Shown: positions 48,673 to 59,690 of the stretch, one piece after another
How the letters are laid out: each line of letters starts with the position of its first letter
How positions within the stretch are numbered: position 1 is the stretch's first letter
Source: Chaetoderma sp. LZ-2023a
Taxonomy: Eukaryota > Mollusca > Caudofoveata > Chaetodermatida > Chaetodermatidae
Length of the DNA: 64,000 nucleotides
NCBI GenBank assembly: GCA_034401795.1
Contig: CM067372.1
Coordinates: 38,630,861-38,694,860 of the forward strand
Direction: 5' to 3'
The notes under the pieces: generated by a model
Told to the model about the DNA's origin: nothing
Database searches by the model: none
Seen by the model: the letters and a program-made list of their open reading frames with translations, nothing else
Made by a program: the position numbers and the translations under genes

Positions 48673-49679
48673 GCTTTACTACTTGTTTACACTGAGATTG
48701 AGATACGGGAAATTTATAGGTGAAAAGTTTAATATCCAGTTTTGTCTCATGGGAGCCTTTCTTTTTAATCGGATATATGCGTCCTGCTTACCCTAACCCA
48801 ATGTCATGATAAGTCTGAAGGCATCTTCAAAACATTAGATGAGCTTGGTCTAATATTCTGTGAATAAGACGGGCAATTCCTTCTGTTGTAGACTTTTACA
48901 AACGATCATTCTTGGTCACACCATTTTCTATTGAATATCAGCCAGCGTCACCATATCTTTTCTTATAGCTATTGACACCGAGACAACGTTTTCCATCATA
49001 TTAGTTCTGAGAAATAAATTAAAACAGTCAGTTATTCGATAGCAATTAAGTAAACGCTAACTAACCATAATTTAGGCAAGTAAATTTTTAAAGAAACCAC
49101 TAAAATATTAACAACACATTAACAATATATCCAGCGTATTGGTTTTTCTAAATCTGGGTCAGGCACGAATCGTATGCTAACTATCCGCCATGATTACCAT
49201 GAGAGACTGTTACTGATGATCTTAATTTATTCAGTACCCACATGTATATGGGCATAGACACCAATTGCATGTTTCTATCTAGTCTAGAAGCTGATATTTT
49301 AGGGAACGAGGATTTTTCAAGACGGCCGTCATGAAATTAAAGATGGCCGCCATATAAGAGAAATGTCAGGGTTGAAACAAGCTTATTTCCATTCAGTACG
49401 ATCAATACAAGTTGTCTATACATATTTCCAAATTCTACTCAACATGTTCAGCGAAAGAAGTTTTTTCTGTATCTGCATCTATGTTATTCTACAAAGGTCT
49501 ACAGCAACAAGCAAGCATATCATTAAACAGTCTACAGACGCCAATCCGGAAAACCAAAAACATACACAATAGCCACTTCAACAAAGTTTATCCGAGAACC
49601 GATGTTTATAAATTCGGCTTTATTCCCAGCACGGTAAGGAACCGCACTGTCACGGGATCTTCTAAGCAGTTCAGAAAGC
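48673..49679. other. Intergenic, no gene seen
   Basis: Repeated phrase 'gaaggcatcttcaaaac' at 48477 and 48811 with 'tagatgagcttggt' after it, a diverged direct repeat. No gene recognised. Confidence 0.4.
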
Positions 49680-49687
49680 CCAACACA

Positions 49688-49982
49688 CAGGGCCGTATTT
49701 AAGGGGGGCAAGCGGGGCAAAATCCCCGGGGCCCCCCACAAGCAAACTCTTAATCATGCATTATAATTCTATTCTAATATTTGTGGGGGCCCCAATTCTT
49801 GTTTGGTGTTTGGCAACAATGTTAATTACGAAAATTTGCAAAATAAAATAATTTTACAACGAAAGAAAGCGCCATAATTCACCCTATGGCCGTCTCAGAG
49901 CACCTAGATATAAAAAAAATTCTGACCCCCCCCCCCGTTCATTCTTTGCCCCAGGGCCCTCACATATCTAAATACGGCCCTG
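49688..49982. mobile_element. hAT-type MITE, 295 bp, perfect 8-bp target duplication
   Basis: Ends CAGGGCCGTATTTAA and taaatacggccctg are inverted repeats. The flanks carry ccaacaca at 49680-49687 and 49983-49990. CAGGG(G/C)C ends with an 8-bp duplication are diagnostic of hAT elements. No coding capacity. The perfect duplication suggests a fairly recent insertion. Confidence 0.88.
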
Positions 49983-49990
49983 CCAACACA

Positions 49991-50500
49991 TCCTACTAGT
50001 ACATTTACAGAATTAATCAGAGGGAAACAACATATTTGACTTAGCTATTCAAAATCAAATTTAAATTCAAACTTGTTTACTTTGCTGCATAATAGTATAT
50101 GTACAAAGTCAGAATGGATAGTCCATCAAGGTCTAAGCCTATAATCGGATGGACCCCCCTACATTAAACAATCACAATATTTAACATTGACAGACACAAA
50201 TCACAAAACGAAGTATATTATTAGGAGTAGCATCTATTATTTATATCTAATTACTTTTATAGAATTGATATATCACAGTCACCGGGTTGCAATATATATT
50301 GTCTATGGCGGTTTCTACGGTATGGAGTATGATATGTTAATTATAAACAAATGTCATCATGTGGGTGACACAGAATTTATGTTTTTTGGTCTCAGTTGAT
50401 GATGGGGAAAGTGATGTGTGTCATGTTATTGCCTAATATGCCAGGACGGCAACACATTACAAAACATGGAAAACACACATACATGAAAACATATGAGGAT
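49991..50500. other. Intergenic, no gene seen
   Basis: AT-rich, nothing recognised. Confidence 0.4.
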
Positions 50501-50548
50501 GGACTTGGGGGGGGGGGGTGGGGGTGGGGGTGGGGGGGGGGGGGGGTG
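50500..50548. repeat. G-rich tract, potential G-quadruplex
   Basis: Runs of six to eleven G separated by single T on the + strand. Confidence 0.85.
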
Positions 50549-50849
50549 CAATCACGGGATATCAGTATGGTGAGGGCGTTCTATGCTATAGCGAGGATAT
50601 AGTAATTATAGTAATTTTCTGTGGTGACTGTACGCTTTTTAATGTTTATGGCGAGACTGGAATTAGATGCTGTCATGGTGGTGCGAGGGTACTAGCAGTA
50701 GTAGTGCTTAGTGATCGTGGTGGTAGTCCTGAGGGGTAGTTGTGGTGGTTGTAGGAATTGTTTGCGTATTGACTGTGAAGTTTATAATGTGTGTTTGTAA
50801 GTGCTAGTATTTACTTATAATGTATTGCGTTATAGTTTTCTTGTCAAAT

Positions 50850-51567
50850 ATTTGTGTGCGTATTTGTATTTGGACATCTGGTTCAGTTTCATTCCAGAGC
50901 TTAGTTGCAGAGATTGAGATTTGGTGTCTACCTAATTCTGTTCTGATATATTGGTTGTGCAATTTATTCTTTGATCTAGTGTTGTGTGCATGGACTTGTG
51001 TGTTACTCTTGATTAATTTTGATAAGGATTAAGGAGGTTATCCTGGTGTAGTTGTCTTAGCAGAGTCCCAATATCTGTGAGTTTCAGCACGTCTTCTGTC
51101 TTGAAGATATATTCACCCTTTGCTGTTTTAGAGAACATTTTAAAACTTTTTTGCTGTAACCGTTTTAGCCGTGTTAGTTTAATTTCATGTGCGCCATTCC
51201 AGATTGTGTTACAATATGTGATGTGTGGAAGGATTAGAGTAGAGTAGAGTAGAGAGCTTTAACAGTGTCAAGTGGCAGGTACGGCTTAAGTCGTTGGACG
51301 ACACCGATGCCTTTTGATACTTTCGCTGAAATTGTTTCAATTTGTTTATCACAGGCTAGCCTAGGGTCCAGATAAACTCCCAAAAATTTAGTAAATGAGA
51401 CTTCCTGGATTTCTTGTTTATTTATATAAAGTTTTAGTATATTTGTTTTTAATTTCTTTGAATTTGTTAAAAGAATGAAATTGATTTTATCTACATTTAA
51501 TGATAATTTATTTATTGCAAACCAGGTTGTAACCTCTTCCATTTCTCTATTAGCATTGTTGTATAAT
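50850..51567 (-). pseudogene. LINE (CR1/Jockey-like) 3' part: RT thumb and C-terminus
   Basis: Minus-strand residues include MEEVTTWFAINKLSLNVDKI, TKFLGVYLDPRLACDKQIE, HITYCNTIWNGAHEIKLTRL and LQQKSFKMFSKTAK. These are the thumb and downstream region of CR1/Jockey-type RTs. The upstream RT part lies on the far side of a 5.2-kb insertion (56777 on). The frame is fairly well preserved to about 51030; stops in the rest make it a pseudogene. Confidence 0.75.
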
Positions 51568-51571
51568 CTAT
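51568..51571. other. Target site duplication CTAT, left
   Basis: Matches CTAT at 56773-56776, either side of the TGTAG...CTACA insertion. Confidence 0.6.
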
Positions 51572-52027
51572 TGTAGTTCGGATCGACCGGTAGGGTGCCG
51601 CCGTACCAGCTAAGCTGGGTACGCGCCGTCTGTCCTGAATTCGTTCCCTGAACACGCTGGGTAGAGCTATAAGCGTATATGGGCCTATCAGAGAGATCGC
51701 GTTGTGAAAACGACTAAGTTGGTTATGGCGCATAGTGCGCATGCGCACGCTTAGATGCTATTTTTACAGAGCACGTAGTTTACGACCAAGAGGGGGTGAC
51801 GTTTTTAGTGTACCGAGAAGGTACAATGTAATCCTTTGTAATCACTTGTTCCCGCCTAACCTGGCATCAATCAAGACCAGAATTCGACGGGCTTTCCAAA
51901 TCTGTAAACCATTTCAAAATCGGTTAAGAAATGTCTGAGTTATCCACGAAAACCCCCTTTTGATTATCTTCAAGGTATTGCCGTGACGTCATAACCACGT
52001 GTACGCAGAACTGTTGCTCGACCGATG

Positions 52028-52070
52028 ATTGGTTGGAGCCTGCGGCTATGACGTCACGAGTAGTATAAAA
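52028..52070 (+). promoter_or_regulatory. Promoter-like cluster: ATTGG, CRE, TATA box
   Basis: Inverted CCAAT (attgg at 52028), perfect TGACGTCA at 52049-52056 (another at 51984-51991) and TATAAAA at 52064-52070, in the expected order and spacing for an RNA polymerase II promoter firing to the right. Would suit an LTR or an element's own promoter. Confidence 0.5.
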
Positions 52071-52233
52071 GGAGACGAAATCCAGAACTCCAGAGCATCC
52101 TCGGCCAGGGGCCGAATAGGTTGGAACTGAGTCAGCTACAATCACAAGACAGTCATTAAGCAAATGACTTCGGGCTCGAAGCTTTCTCTCCCGTAGCCAG
52201 CAGCAACCCAACCCACCGCACTAAATCAATTTT

Positions 52234-53065
52234 GTATCTCCCGTTTGTGCGGGAGTAATTTTGGAACTTTTGAATATTGTTCACGAATACATCAAGAACT
52301 AACTCGGAACACGAAATTGTGGTGAGGCCTTTCCTGGCCTAAAATGTGATTCTACAGATGTAGAGGCAGCGATGTTCTTTGGTGGATGACTCGCCAGATC
52401 TGCCGACCACGCCAAAAAGTGGTTATTCAGCCATCCCCGTACTGATGCGCACTGATGTCGTGCAAGTTTATCTAAACTTTTTGACCGCAGCAAAGTAAAC
52501 TTTGCCCGGTATGCCTTCAGAGCTGGCTGACGTACCCCCACACCATTAAGCTTAGTTATGTATCTTCATCCACATTCAACAACCTCCGCTCATGATCGGG
52601 TTGTTGGCAACTTCCATCCGTACCATCGGTGTACGGGAACAGTATTGTTAATTGTATCTCTTGCCGACTACTCGTTAGACATTCTATATTGTGATTACAG
52701 TCCTGAGTTCGATCTGCTCCCGTCATGGGCTGCTTGCGTGAATCCTGTTTGCGGAAACCGGCATGCGGAAACTTTCCAGCTTCCAGGGAACACATGACGT
52801 ATCAATTTCAGTAACACGATAGCCCAGGCTTAAGAATGGCTACCGATTATTCAAGTAACTACACTTTACATTTTAATTATCCCGTTAATTACATCTTTGA
52901 TAAGTGTATCGTATCTGTATAAATGGTCCCGATGACTAAAAGACACATTAACGGTCTTAGGACCGCTAGTTATAATTTCTGTATCTGTTTGTAGTTATTC
53001 TTATTTCCTGTAAGGTGTTTTTGCTAACCGCACCGTAGTAGGTTCCTCAAGCTGTACTATATATA
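52234..53065. other. Interior of the 5.2-kb insertion, left of the Tc1
   Basis: Contains a short stem-loop 'ctcccgtttgtgcgggag'. Overlapping ~80-codon frames on both strands (52299-52797) are not recognised. Confidence 0.35.
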
Positions 53066-54722
53066 CACCTGTGCAAAGGTTAAGCACCAGCAAAAACAAT
53101 AGAACGTAGAAACATGATGGTACAACTAGGCTGCCATACTTTTTGTCCCCGCGTTAGCTGACATAATTCCAAGTACGAAATGCACATGCATGCATGACTT
53201 CACGCCGCTTGATGTCCGTGCGTGGCGGGAAACAGCACACGTGTTCAGTTATGTAAAAGTCCAGTTTGAGGTGTAGAACATTACATACAGATTTAGGCGA
53301 CAAGATTAGGAATTTTGTGTTCATGACCGTGGTTTATTTGTACAGAGAGAAATAGCTCTTGATTGTGAACCGCTATGGCAAGACGAAGGTTAAGTGATCG
53401 TGTGAAATGGCAAATCATAGGCATGCATACCACTGGTATGTCATGCAGAGAGATTGGCAGACAGCTGAACATTAACCATACTGTAATCAGTCGTTTGATT
53501 GCAAAACATGGGCAAACTAACGAGGTGAAGGACAGGCCTAGATCTGGAAGACCGAAGAAGACTACTGCCCGTGATGATCGAGCCCTAGTACGCCTTGTTA
53601 GGAGATCTCCATTCACCAACAGCAGAGTGCTCAGCCAGCAATGGGAAACGCGCAATAGAGTGTCAATGTCTACCGTCAAAAGGAGACTGTATGCTGCTGG
53701 CATGAAAGCTAGGAGACCTGTCAGACGTCCTCTCCTCACTGCACACCACAAAGAGGAGCGTCTGAGGTGGTGCAACGAAAGAAGACACTGGAACATGAGA
53801 TCCTGGAGACGGGTACACTGGTCCGATGAAAGTCGGTTCCTGCTTCATGCCACAGATGGTCGAACTCGTGTATGGAGGTCCAGACGCACGGCATACGACC
53901 AACGTAACATCATGGAAGAAGTTCCATTTGGTGGAGGTTCCGTTATGATATGGGGGTGCATCTCATTTGATTGTAAGCTGGATCTGTTGACTGTACCTGG
54001 AACACTAAATGGACAAAGATATCAAGATTCCATACTGGATAGAGTTGTGGTCCCTCATTTTGTAAATCATGCACCTGGAACCCACCCTATATTCATGGAT
54101 GACAACGCCCGACCACATCGTGCTAGAGCTGTGCATGAATACCTGCGCCAGAATGCCATCGAAACCCTACCATGGCCAGCAAGGAGCCCTGACATGAACC
54201 CTACTGAGCATATCTGGGGCATTCTGGGAAACATGGTGAGAAGGAGGGATCCTCCTGTGCAGAACCTACATGAATTAACAGACGCACTCCATCTTGAATG
54301 GCAACGAATACCACAATGGCGTATCAGTCGGTTGGTGACCAGCATGAGACGTCGTGTCCAGGCCGTCATCCAGGCACAAGGTGGATATACCCGGTATTAA
54401 TAATGACAGTCTCAAACTCGTGCACAGATGTTAAACTTCGTTTTCAGACACCATTAATGACAATCTAGCCAAGTGTGTCAACTGTAGGGCAATAGTTGTC
54501 AGTTGTGTCAATGTAACCATATTCAGGCCTCGTTTTCAAGTTCAAACAAAGACATACAGTGTTTCCCCACCATCATAATCAGCATTCTTCTAGTTGCATT
54601 ATTACCTCTTGCACTAAGATGGATGGGTACATAAATGTTTATGCTATTGCTTTCTTCATAGCACATGAATATACCCTCGCATGTGCGTAAACATAGGGTG
54701 GTGCTTAACTTTTACACAGGTG
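53066..54722 (+). mobile_element. Tc1-like DNA transposon, complete
   Basis: 1,657 bp between TA dinucleotides. Inverted ends: CACCTGTGCAAAGGTTAAGC on the left, and on the right the complement of CACCTGTGTAAAAGTTAAGC, about 25 bp matching with two differences. One intact transposase frame inside. Inserted in a TATATA context within the 5.2-kb element. Structure complete enough to be autonomous. Confidence 0.92.
53375..54400 (+). CDS. Tc1-family DD34E transposase, intact
   Basis: 341 residues from an ATG, no stops. N-terminal paired-like helix-turn-helix (SDRVKWQIIGMHTTGMSCRE, about 6-50), an AT-hook-like GRPKK near 60, a second HTH about 65-120, then the DDE catalytic domain: D151 in WSDESRF, D243 in MDDNARPHRA, and E278 in SPDMNPTEHIWG. 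There are 34 residues between the second D and E, hence DD34E. Length is normal for Tc1 transposases. Cuts and pastes the element at TA sites. The leader of about 310 bp before the ATG and the ~320-bp trailer are non-coding. Confidence 0.95.
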   Translation: MARRRLSDRVKWQIIGMHTTGMSCREIGRQLNINHTVISRLIAKHGQTNEVKDRPRSGRPKKTTARDDRALVRLVRRSPFTNSRVLSQQWETRNRVSMSTVKRRLYAAGMKARRPVRRPLLTAHHKEERLRWCNERRHWNMRSWRRVHWSDESRFLLHATDGRTRVWRSRRTAYDQRNIMEEVPFGGGSVMIWGCISFDCKLDLLTVPGTLNGQRYQDSILDRVVVPHFVNHAPGTHPIFMDDNARPHRARAVHEYLRQNAIETLPWPARSPDMNPTEHIWGILGNMVRRRDPPVQNLHELTDALHLEWQRIPQWRISRLVTSMRRRVQAVIQAQGGYTRY

Positions 54723-54724
54723 TA

Positions 54725-56772
54725 TATATTATTCTGATCATTTCACATTGTGTTGATTGTTCTGGTTGGTTTTTATATGGCAAGTGGCCATCAGTTTATA
54801 TGTTTTGTTTATTTGTAGAAAAATATAGGACTGCAGTGCACGTAGGAAACACTATACAGCAACATTTATATATGCAGCACTTTCTCCCGCCACCAACAAT
54901 TTTTCACTGAGGTCGCTGTCCGTGCTATAACTCTGTTTAGGCCGGCATGCTACCGACTAAAAAACTTTTCTATTCAGCTCGATAGGATAGGTTTAATATG
55001 ATTAGAGACAATCTCTTCGTTAGGAGATGCGTAGTGTACGCCTCTTTTCCGGTAGTTGCGATAATTTAGCCCCGCACTCCAGCAAGGTTGTGTAAGATTG
55101 GCCAACATACCTAAAGGGCCTCATATTTCTAAGTTATTGTCTCTCTTCATGTGCCACTAAGCCTTATGGCTTCTCAATTGTTTGGATGTCCCTATCCGCA
55201 CCATGGGCTGATCCGACCCTGGGAAACTATTGGGGTTTCCGAGCGGTGATGGCCAGGGAATGACACATTCCCCGCGTATCTTCAGATACTCAGTAGTTAG
55301 TTACCTTTGCCAATGTAGGAACGCACTGCTAAAACATATCTTAATTATTATTTTCTTTAATCTGCTGAACAATCCTCCCACACCACAGTGCATAACTGGG
55401 CAACTGGTGTTTAAACCTAACGCCAGGTTAAAAAGTTAGTTCCGTAGGACCTGGTGACGGGCGAGATGCGCATCCCCACCGAATTCCGTAAGAATGTCTG
55501 GGCATGATATTAAGATCTGCCACGCCTTCATGGGAAGGACATTCACGGTGGGTATTCGTCTCTCTTACCCCCACCATAACGATAGATCAGTTACCTAAAA
55601 TGCTTTTGTGGAAAGTAACCAATGTCCTGTGATGTTTTTGTGGTTACGGAGCGAGATGTCCGGATTCTTACCCAGTTCGGAGGTTTTGCAGAGTAACATG
55701 TATGCACACTGTCTTCAGTATTGATGTCTTAGGGCAGCCATTCTCAATGACAGCCGTATCTAAAAAGCTAGGTAGACGCCAGCCATTTGCGGCCTAAAAT
55801 AGCTCTTGTCCCTAAAAATTAAATATTAGGTTAGGCATAGAAGAAGGCCCGCATAAATAAAAGCGGCAACTACTAATTCAGCATGTTAAGAATTACATAA
55901 GACGGTGACGTGGGAATCCTTCGGGAATCGGTTGTCCCGTCTTCACGTAAAACAGCACGCAACCTTACAGTCATAATTTCACTAGGTATGGTCTTTTTTT
56001 TTACAGCATTTTGGTTGAATATTAGAGTGGGCCCTTTTCAGCCAAACTCTTCCCCCGCTTTAAGCAATGGTGATATTTTCCCGTGATGGAGGCCCGCGTG
56101 AGGCACTTGCCTCTCGCAAGGATTCAGTAATGACGGCCCGTGCGAGGATAATCCTCCTCACCCAAACTAGCACTAGGAGTAGTGCCCGCGTGAGGCACAT
56201 GATTTTCCGACACTACAAAAGATAATTTTCTTTCCTTTCAGCTTACAGGTGTCATAGCTTATATTAAGTTAATTAGTTATCTCGTGTACGGGAGCCTCCC
56301 TTACGAAGATACCTCTGCGGACCTACAAGTCTGTGTGGTACCTCCGGGAGCCCCATGTTTAGAAGTTCATCAGGCTGTCTCTATGTCTTGTATTTTCGTA
56401 TGCTCATTATATTTATCTAGCATACTTGACGGTCTGTTTAGGTAAAAAATATTGTGTAGACTTATGTTAATTAGGTCACCAAATCAAATCTTGTAAGTCC
56501 ATAGATCACAAAATTGCTATGTACAGGCATACTGGTGACACAAACTCTTGGGATGAGACTGTAGTGTTTAATGTTCGCGACGATGGTCGCACGGCCCCAC
56601 CGGAATGATTAAGTTCCACCGGCCTTAGGAGCCGGTGTTTGTTACCCGTAGGGCAGTATCGTACAGGATCCGTCACCCCGAGACCGGAAGCTAACCAGCG
56701 TCATCATTAGTCGTGCACTTGCGGCACGGAGAGTTGACACCGGAACGGCCCGACACTACCCCGCGAGCTACA
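54725..56772. other. Interior of the 5.2-kb insertion, right of the Tc1
   Basis: GC-rich for the window. Repeated phrase 'gcccgcgtgaggcac' (56092, 56187). No frame longer than ~70 codons and no recognised domain. Ends 'ccccgcgagctaca'. Confidence 0.4.
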
Positions 56773-56776
56773 CTAT

Positions 56777-57200
56777 GGATATCCATGTCACTGCAGAAAG
56801 CCATTATATCATCTGCGAAGAGGAGTCGTGATAGATCTTTGCAGACAACTGGTACATCATTCATATACATAGGAACAGCAAAGGGCCAAGAATGGATCCC
56901 TGGGGAACACTGCAGGCTAAATTTCAGGTTTCAGAGCATACGCCATTATACTGAACGCATTGCGTTCTATTTGAATGATAATTCTGAAATCTGTCGAGTG
57001 AAACACCATACTTGACGAATGTGCGGTATAAATAATGTCTTTTATAGATGTTTCGGCAAAACTAAGCAAGATCAAGATCAAGCTTCCATGAGATAACTCG
57101 ATGAGATAGTAATTTCCTAATGACACAAAATCTTGGAAATCAATTAGGAGAGGTATAGGGATGGTCCCGATCAAAATTAGTTTGTACACGAAATTCAAGA
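56777..57200 (-). pseudogene. LINE (CR1/Jockey-like) RT palm fragment, upstream part
   Basis: Minus strand, read from right to left: FVKYGVS, then after a stop SVPQGSILGPLLFL (motif B region), then in a shifted frame DVPVVCKDLSRLLFADDIMA (FADD catalytic box) ending DMDIH at the insertion edge. The thumb continues at 51567 downward. Stops and one frameshift make it non-functional. Confidence 0.75.
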
Positions 57201-57530
57201 TGACTGCAAAGCAGCTCTATTTGAGAATTCATTTCAATGAGATAATTCTGTAGCTGTGACTGATTGACTGACAATTTTGAACAATCCAAACGGCCATTTG
57301 GTAGCCATCTTGCGAATTTCTTTTCGTGCAAGAACTAAATTATTTTGAGTAGTTAATTTGCGTAAATCAATTAAGTATTGTATGGAGGGTCGTATACTAT
57401 AGTATTATTGCGGTTCATGATTTAAGTAGGTTGAGCTTGTCTGCTTGTGGTCATTCGGTCATTTATTACCATTGCCCTGCAATGGGAGGGGGGGGGGGTA
57501 TTGCATTAGGTTGAATCGGGTCGGCGTGTG
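57201..57530. other. Intergenic, no gene seen
   Basis: A G-run at 57486-57498; otherwise nothing. Confidence 0.4.
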
Positions 57531-57645
57531 TGCGTGTGTGCACCTGTCTGTCTGTCTGCCTGCCTGCCGCTCTCTCTGTCTGTATGTCTGCCCATCCATC
57601 CGTCTGTCCGTCCGTCCGTCCATCCGGCCCGTACATACGCACGAA
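57531..57645. repeat. CTGT/CTGC/CCGT-rich simple repeat
   Basis: 'ctgtctgtctgcctgcctgc' then 'gtctgtccgtccgtccgtcc', like the prefix of other degenerate repeats here. Confidence 0.75.
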
Positions 57646-58810
57646 CACCTCTCTATTTTAAAACCGTGGATCCGCATGATCAGATCTAATTCCGGATTGA
57701 TATCAATGGATATCTCGGAAACTAGTGATCCGAGACTCCGGATCCGAGATTCATTTCGCATTGAGTTAACACACGAAAGGCTGTGACAGTACACTAGGAC
57801 TACACTTCTTTGGTCGTGATCCGAAGAGCAAAAAATGTAGAAAATCCGAAATGCGACAAAACGGTAAGGCGACTGTGGAAGTCTGTGTTTATAATCTCTT
57901 GCTATTGTTTTAGATATTATTTATATGGACATTCTTCGGTCTAGTTTTAACGTAATACAGAATACTTAAAATTTAAATAAAAACTAGTTTTAAGTTGGCT
58001 CGTGCAACGTTTTCGTTAAGCAAGCACCAGTAATAAAAGACGACATGACGTAGTTGTCGTTACACAGCTTTAACACAGAATCTCAGATCCTCAAGACTAT
58101 TCATAGTTAAAGGATACTTTGCCCAATTTATGAGCACTCGTTCTAAGGTTATGAAGTTGAAGAGAAATGTATAACTGATGTAGGGATATTATATATTACA
58201 CAGTGAACGACGAACTAGAGTCAAGCGCGTGTCCTTATAAAACAAGTCGTCATGAAATGCGTCAGCAATCTGTTCATATGCTGGTATTTTCCATGTAACT
58301 CTAGCCCTCTCTTGGCGCTCTAGTTTGTACAGCGCGCCGTTTAACAGCTGATGCAGTCACGGTCCTGTCGGATGTGACAAAATAGTGGAGGGGAAGGATG
58401 GTGGAGGAGGTAGGATTGGGGTAGTCTATCCCTCGTTATTCACTAGTGCGAATTCATATACTGCTCAATGTAGCAAAGTATTTCTCACTTTCTAGGTCAG
58501 TGACAATACACTGGTTCAGATTGTGTTGATATGTTGACAAATTACGGTCTGATTATGTGTCTGCAGGTGCACATTAGGAGTAAACAATGATAAGATAGCA
58601 GCATTGCGTTGTAAGGGCCGAGTATTTGCGCATGTTTATTACTGGAATAAGGTAGGTCTAGCACACGCTATCGATGTAAGTCCGTGGTTTAAAAAAAGGC
58701 CAGTTTTCGATGGCGTGTAGTCCATATGCCTTAATTGTTCTCGTTGTCATCGTGATTACCCGTCTCGGCGCTGCAACCCAACAGGAATAATGTTAATGAG
58801 CAAAACGCTT
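57646..58810. other. Intergenic, no gene seen
   Basis: Contains 'tatcaatggatatctcggaa' and a 'gatccgagactccggatccg' inverted motif near 57728. No gene. Confidence 0.4.
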
Positions 58811-59020
58811 GACTTGCTGGATACTTTAAAAACAATTTGGCTGAAAGTTGTTACCCTGATAACGCAGCTTACTGGGACGATGCTGGACCGATACCGGGCC
58901 AATACTGAAAGTATCGGCCCGGTATCGGCCCTGCATCGGCCCAGTAAGCTGCGTTATCTGGGTAGTGGCTTAGCCAGCAACAACTTTCAGTCAAATTGTT
59001 TTCAGAATATTTAGCAGGTC
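58811..59020. repeat. Large hairpin element (~210 bp) with GC-rich core
   Basis: Outer arms 'gacttgctggatactttaaa' / 'tcagaatatttagcaggtc' and 'aacaatttggctgaaagttg' / 'caactttcagtcaaattgtt'. Inner core 58858-58959: 'gataacgcagcttactggg' pairs with 'cccagtaagctgcgttatc', and 'ccgataccgggcc' with 'ggcccggtatcgg'. One arm carries an extra ~25 bp. A related arm is at 27906-28056. Confidence 0.75.
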
Positions 59021-59274
59021 CAGAGATATCGTATAGCCCCTGGAGTATGTCGTTTGCAAAAACTCAGCAGTCGCGCAAATGAATGGCTCGGTCATGGCGG
59101 GTAACGCAGACCGTGACGGTGGCAATCACACCCGGTCATGGCGATTGGGCATTTAATTTCGTGACCAGTATAAATCAGTTTAACAAGCGGCGAGATAGTT
59201 AAGCCATTCGACCAGTCCCATGCAAATTATGATACATAGATCATGATCCCACTAGGTTATCATGAGAAAGGAAA
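59021..59274. other. Intergenic, no gene seen
   Basis: Repeated 'ggtcatggcg' motifs (59091, 59132). Nothing else. Confidence 0.4.
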
Positions 59275-59690
59275 CATACGACTGGAAATATATCAGCAGC
59301 GGTGTACCACAGGGGTCCGTTCTTGGCCCAATTCTCTTCATCATATATACATTAATGATCTACCAGACTAATGACTGACGGCAAAGACAGTGAGTCTCAT
59401 ACCTCTTTGCCGGCGACTCTAAAGTAGTAAGGGCCATCTTCGACAAATCCGACTTTGAAATTCTGCAGAAAGATATTTTCAGCATATATCGATGGTCACA
59501 CGATTCATCCTGAAAAGTGTATGGTCATGAGAATAGTGACAAACACAGCCGGCATTGGGAAGTACACAATAAACCAGAATCTATGAACTAGGACTCGCGT
59601 GCAAGTAGAGAAGGGCATCGTCGTATCCATAGACAACAAACTCTCATTCGATCAACACATCTTGGAAAGGATAAATAAAAGCGGATTCGA
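59275..59690 (+). pseudogene. Degenerate LINE RT fragment
   Basis: + strand: SGVPQGSVLGPILFIIYIND, then, after frame changes, SLFAGDSKVVRAIFDKSDFE (the FADD box mutated to FAGD) and VEKGIVVSIDNKLSFDQHI. Non-LTR RT order (motif B, C, thumb). Several stops; the catalytic DD is lost. Confidence 0.65.

Larger units (their letters stand above)
51572..56772. mobile_element. 5.2-kb insertion with TGTAG...CTACA ends (Ginger-like or LTR-type)
   Basis: It interrupts a LINE RT frame: removing 51572-56772 and one CTAT restores a continuous RT reading frame on the minus strand. The ends tgtag(t)tcg and cga(g)ctaca form a ~9-bp imperfect inverted repeat, and the 4-bp duplication fits either LTR elements or Ginger DNA transposons (termini TGTNR, 4-bp duplication). 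No long direct repeats were seen between the two ends, which argues against an intact LTR pair. More GC-rich than its surroundings, no integrase or RT frame seen, and it carries a Tc1 insertion at 53066. Without the Tc1 it would be about 3.5 kb. Confidence 0.6.

Noticed and set aside
51572-52310. A full LTR at the left end of the 5.2-kb insertion
   Set aside because: Promoter motifs fit, but I found no matching second copy near 56 kb, so a paired LTR is not supported by eye.
53293-54369. Minus-strand frames of 79-167 codons
   Set aside because: Antisense shadows of the intact Tc1 transposase.
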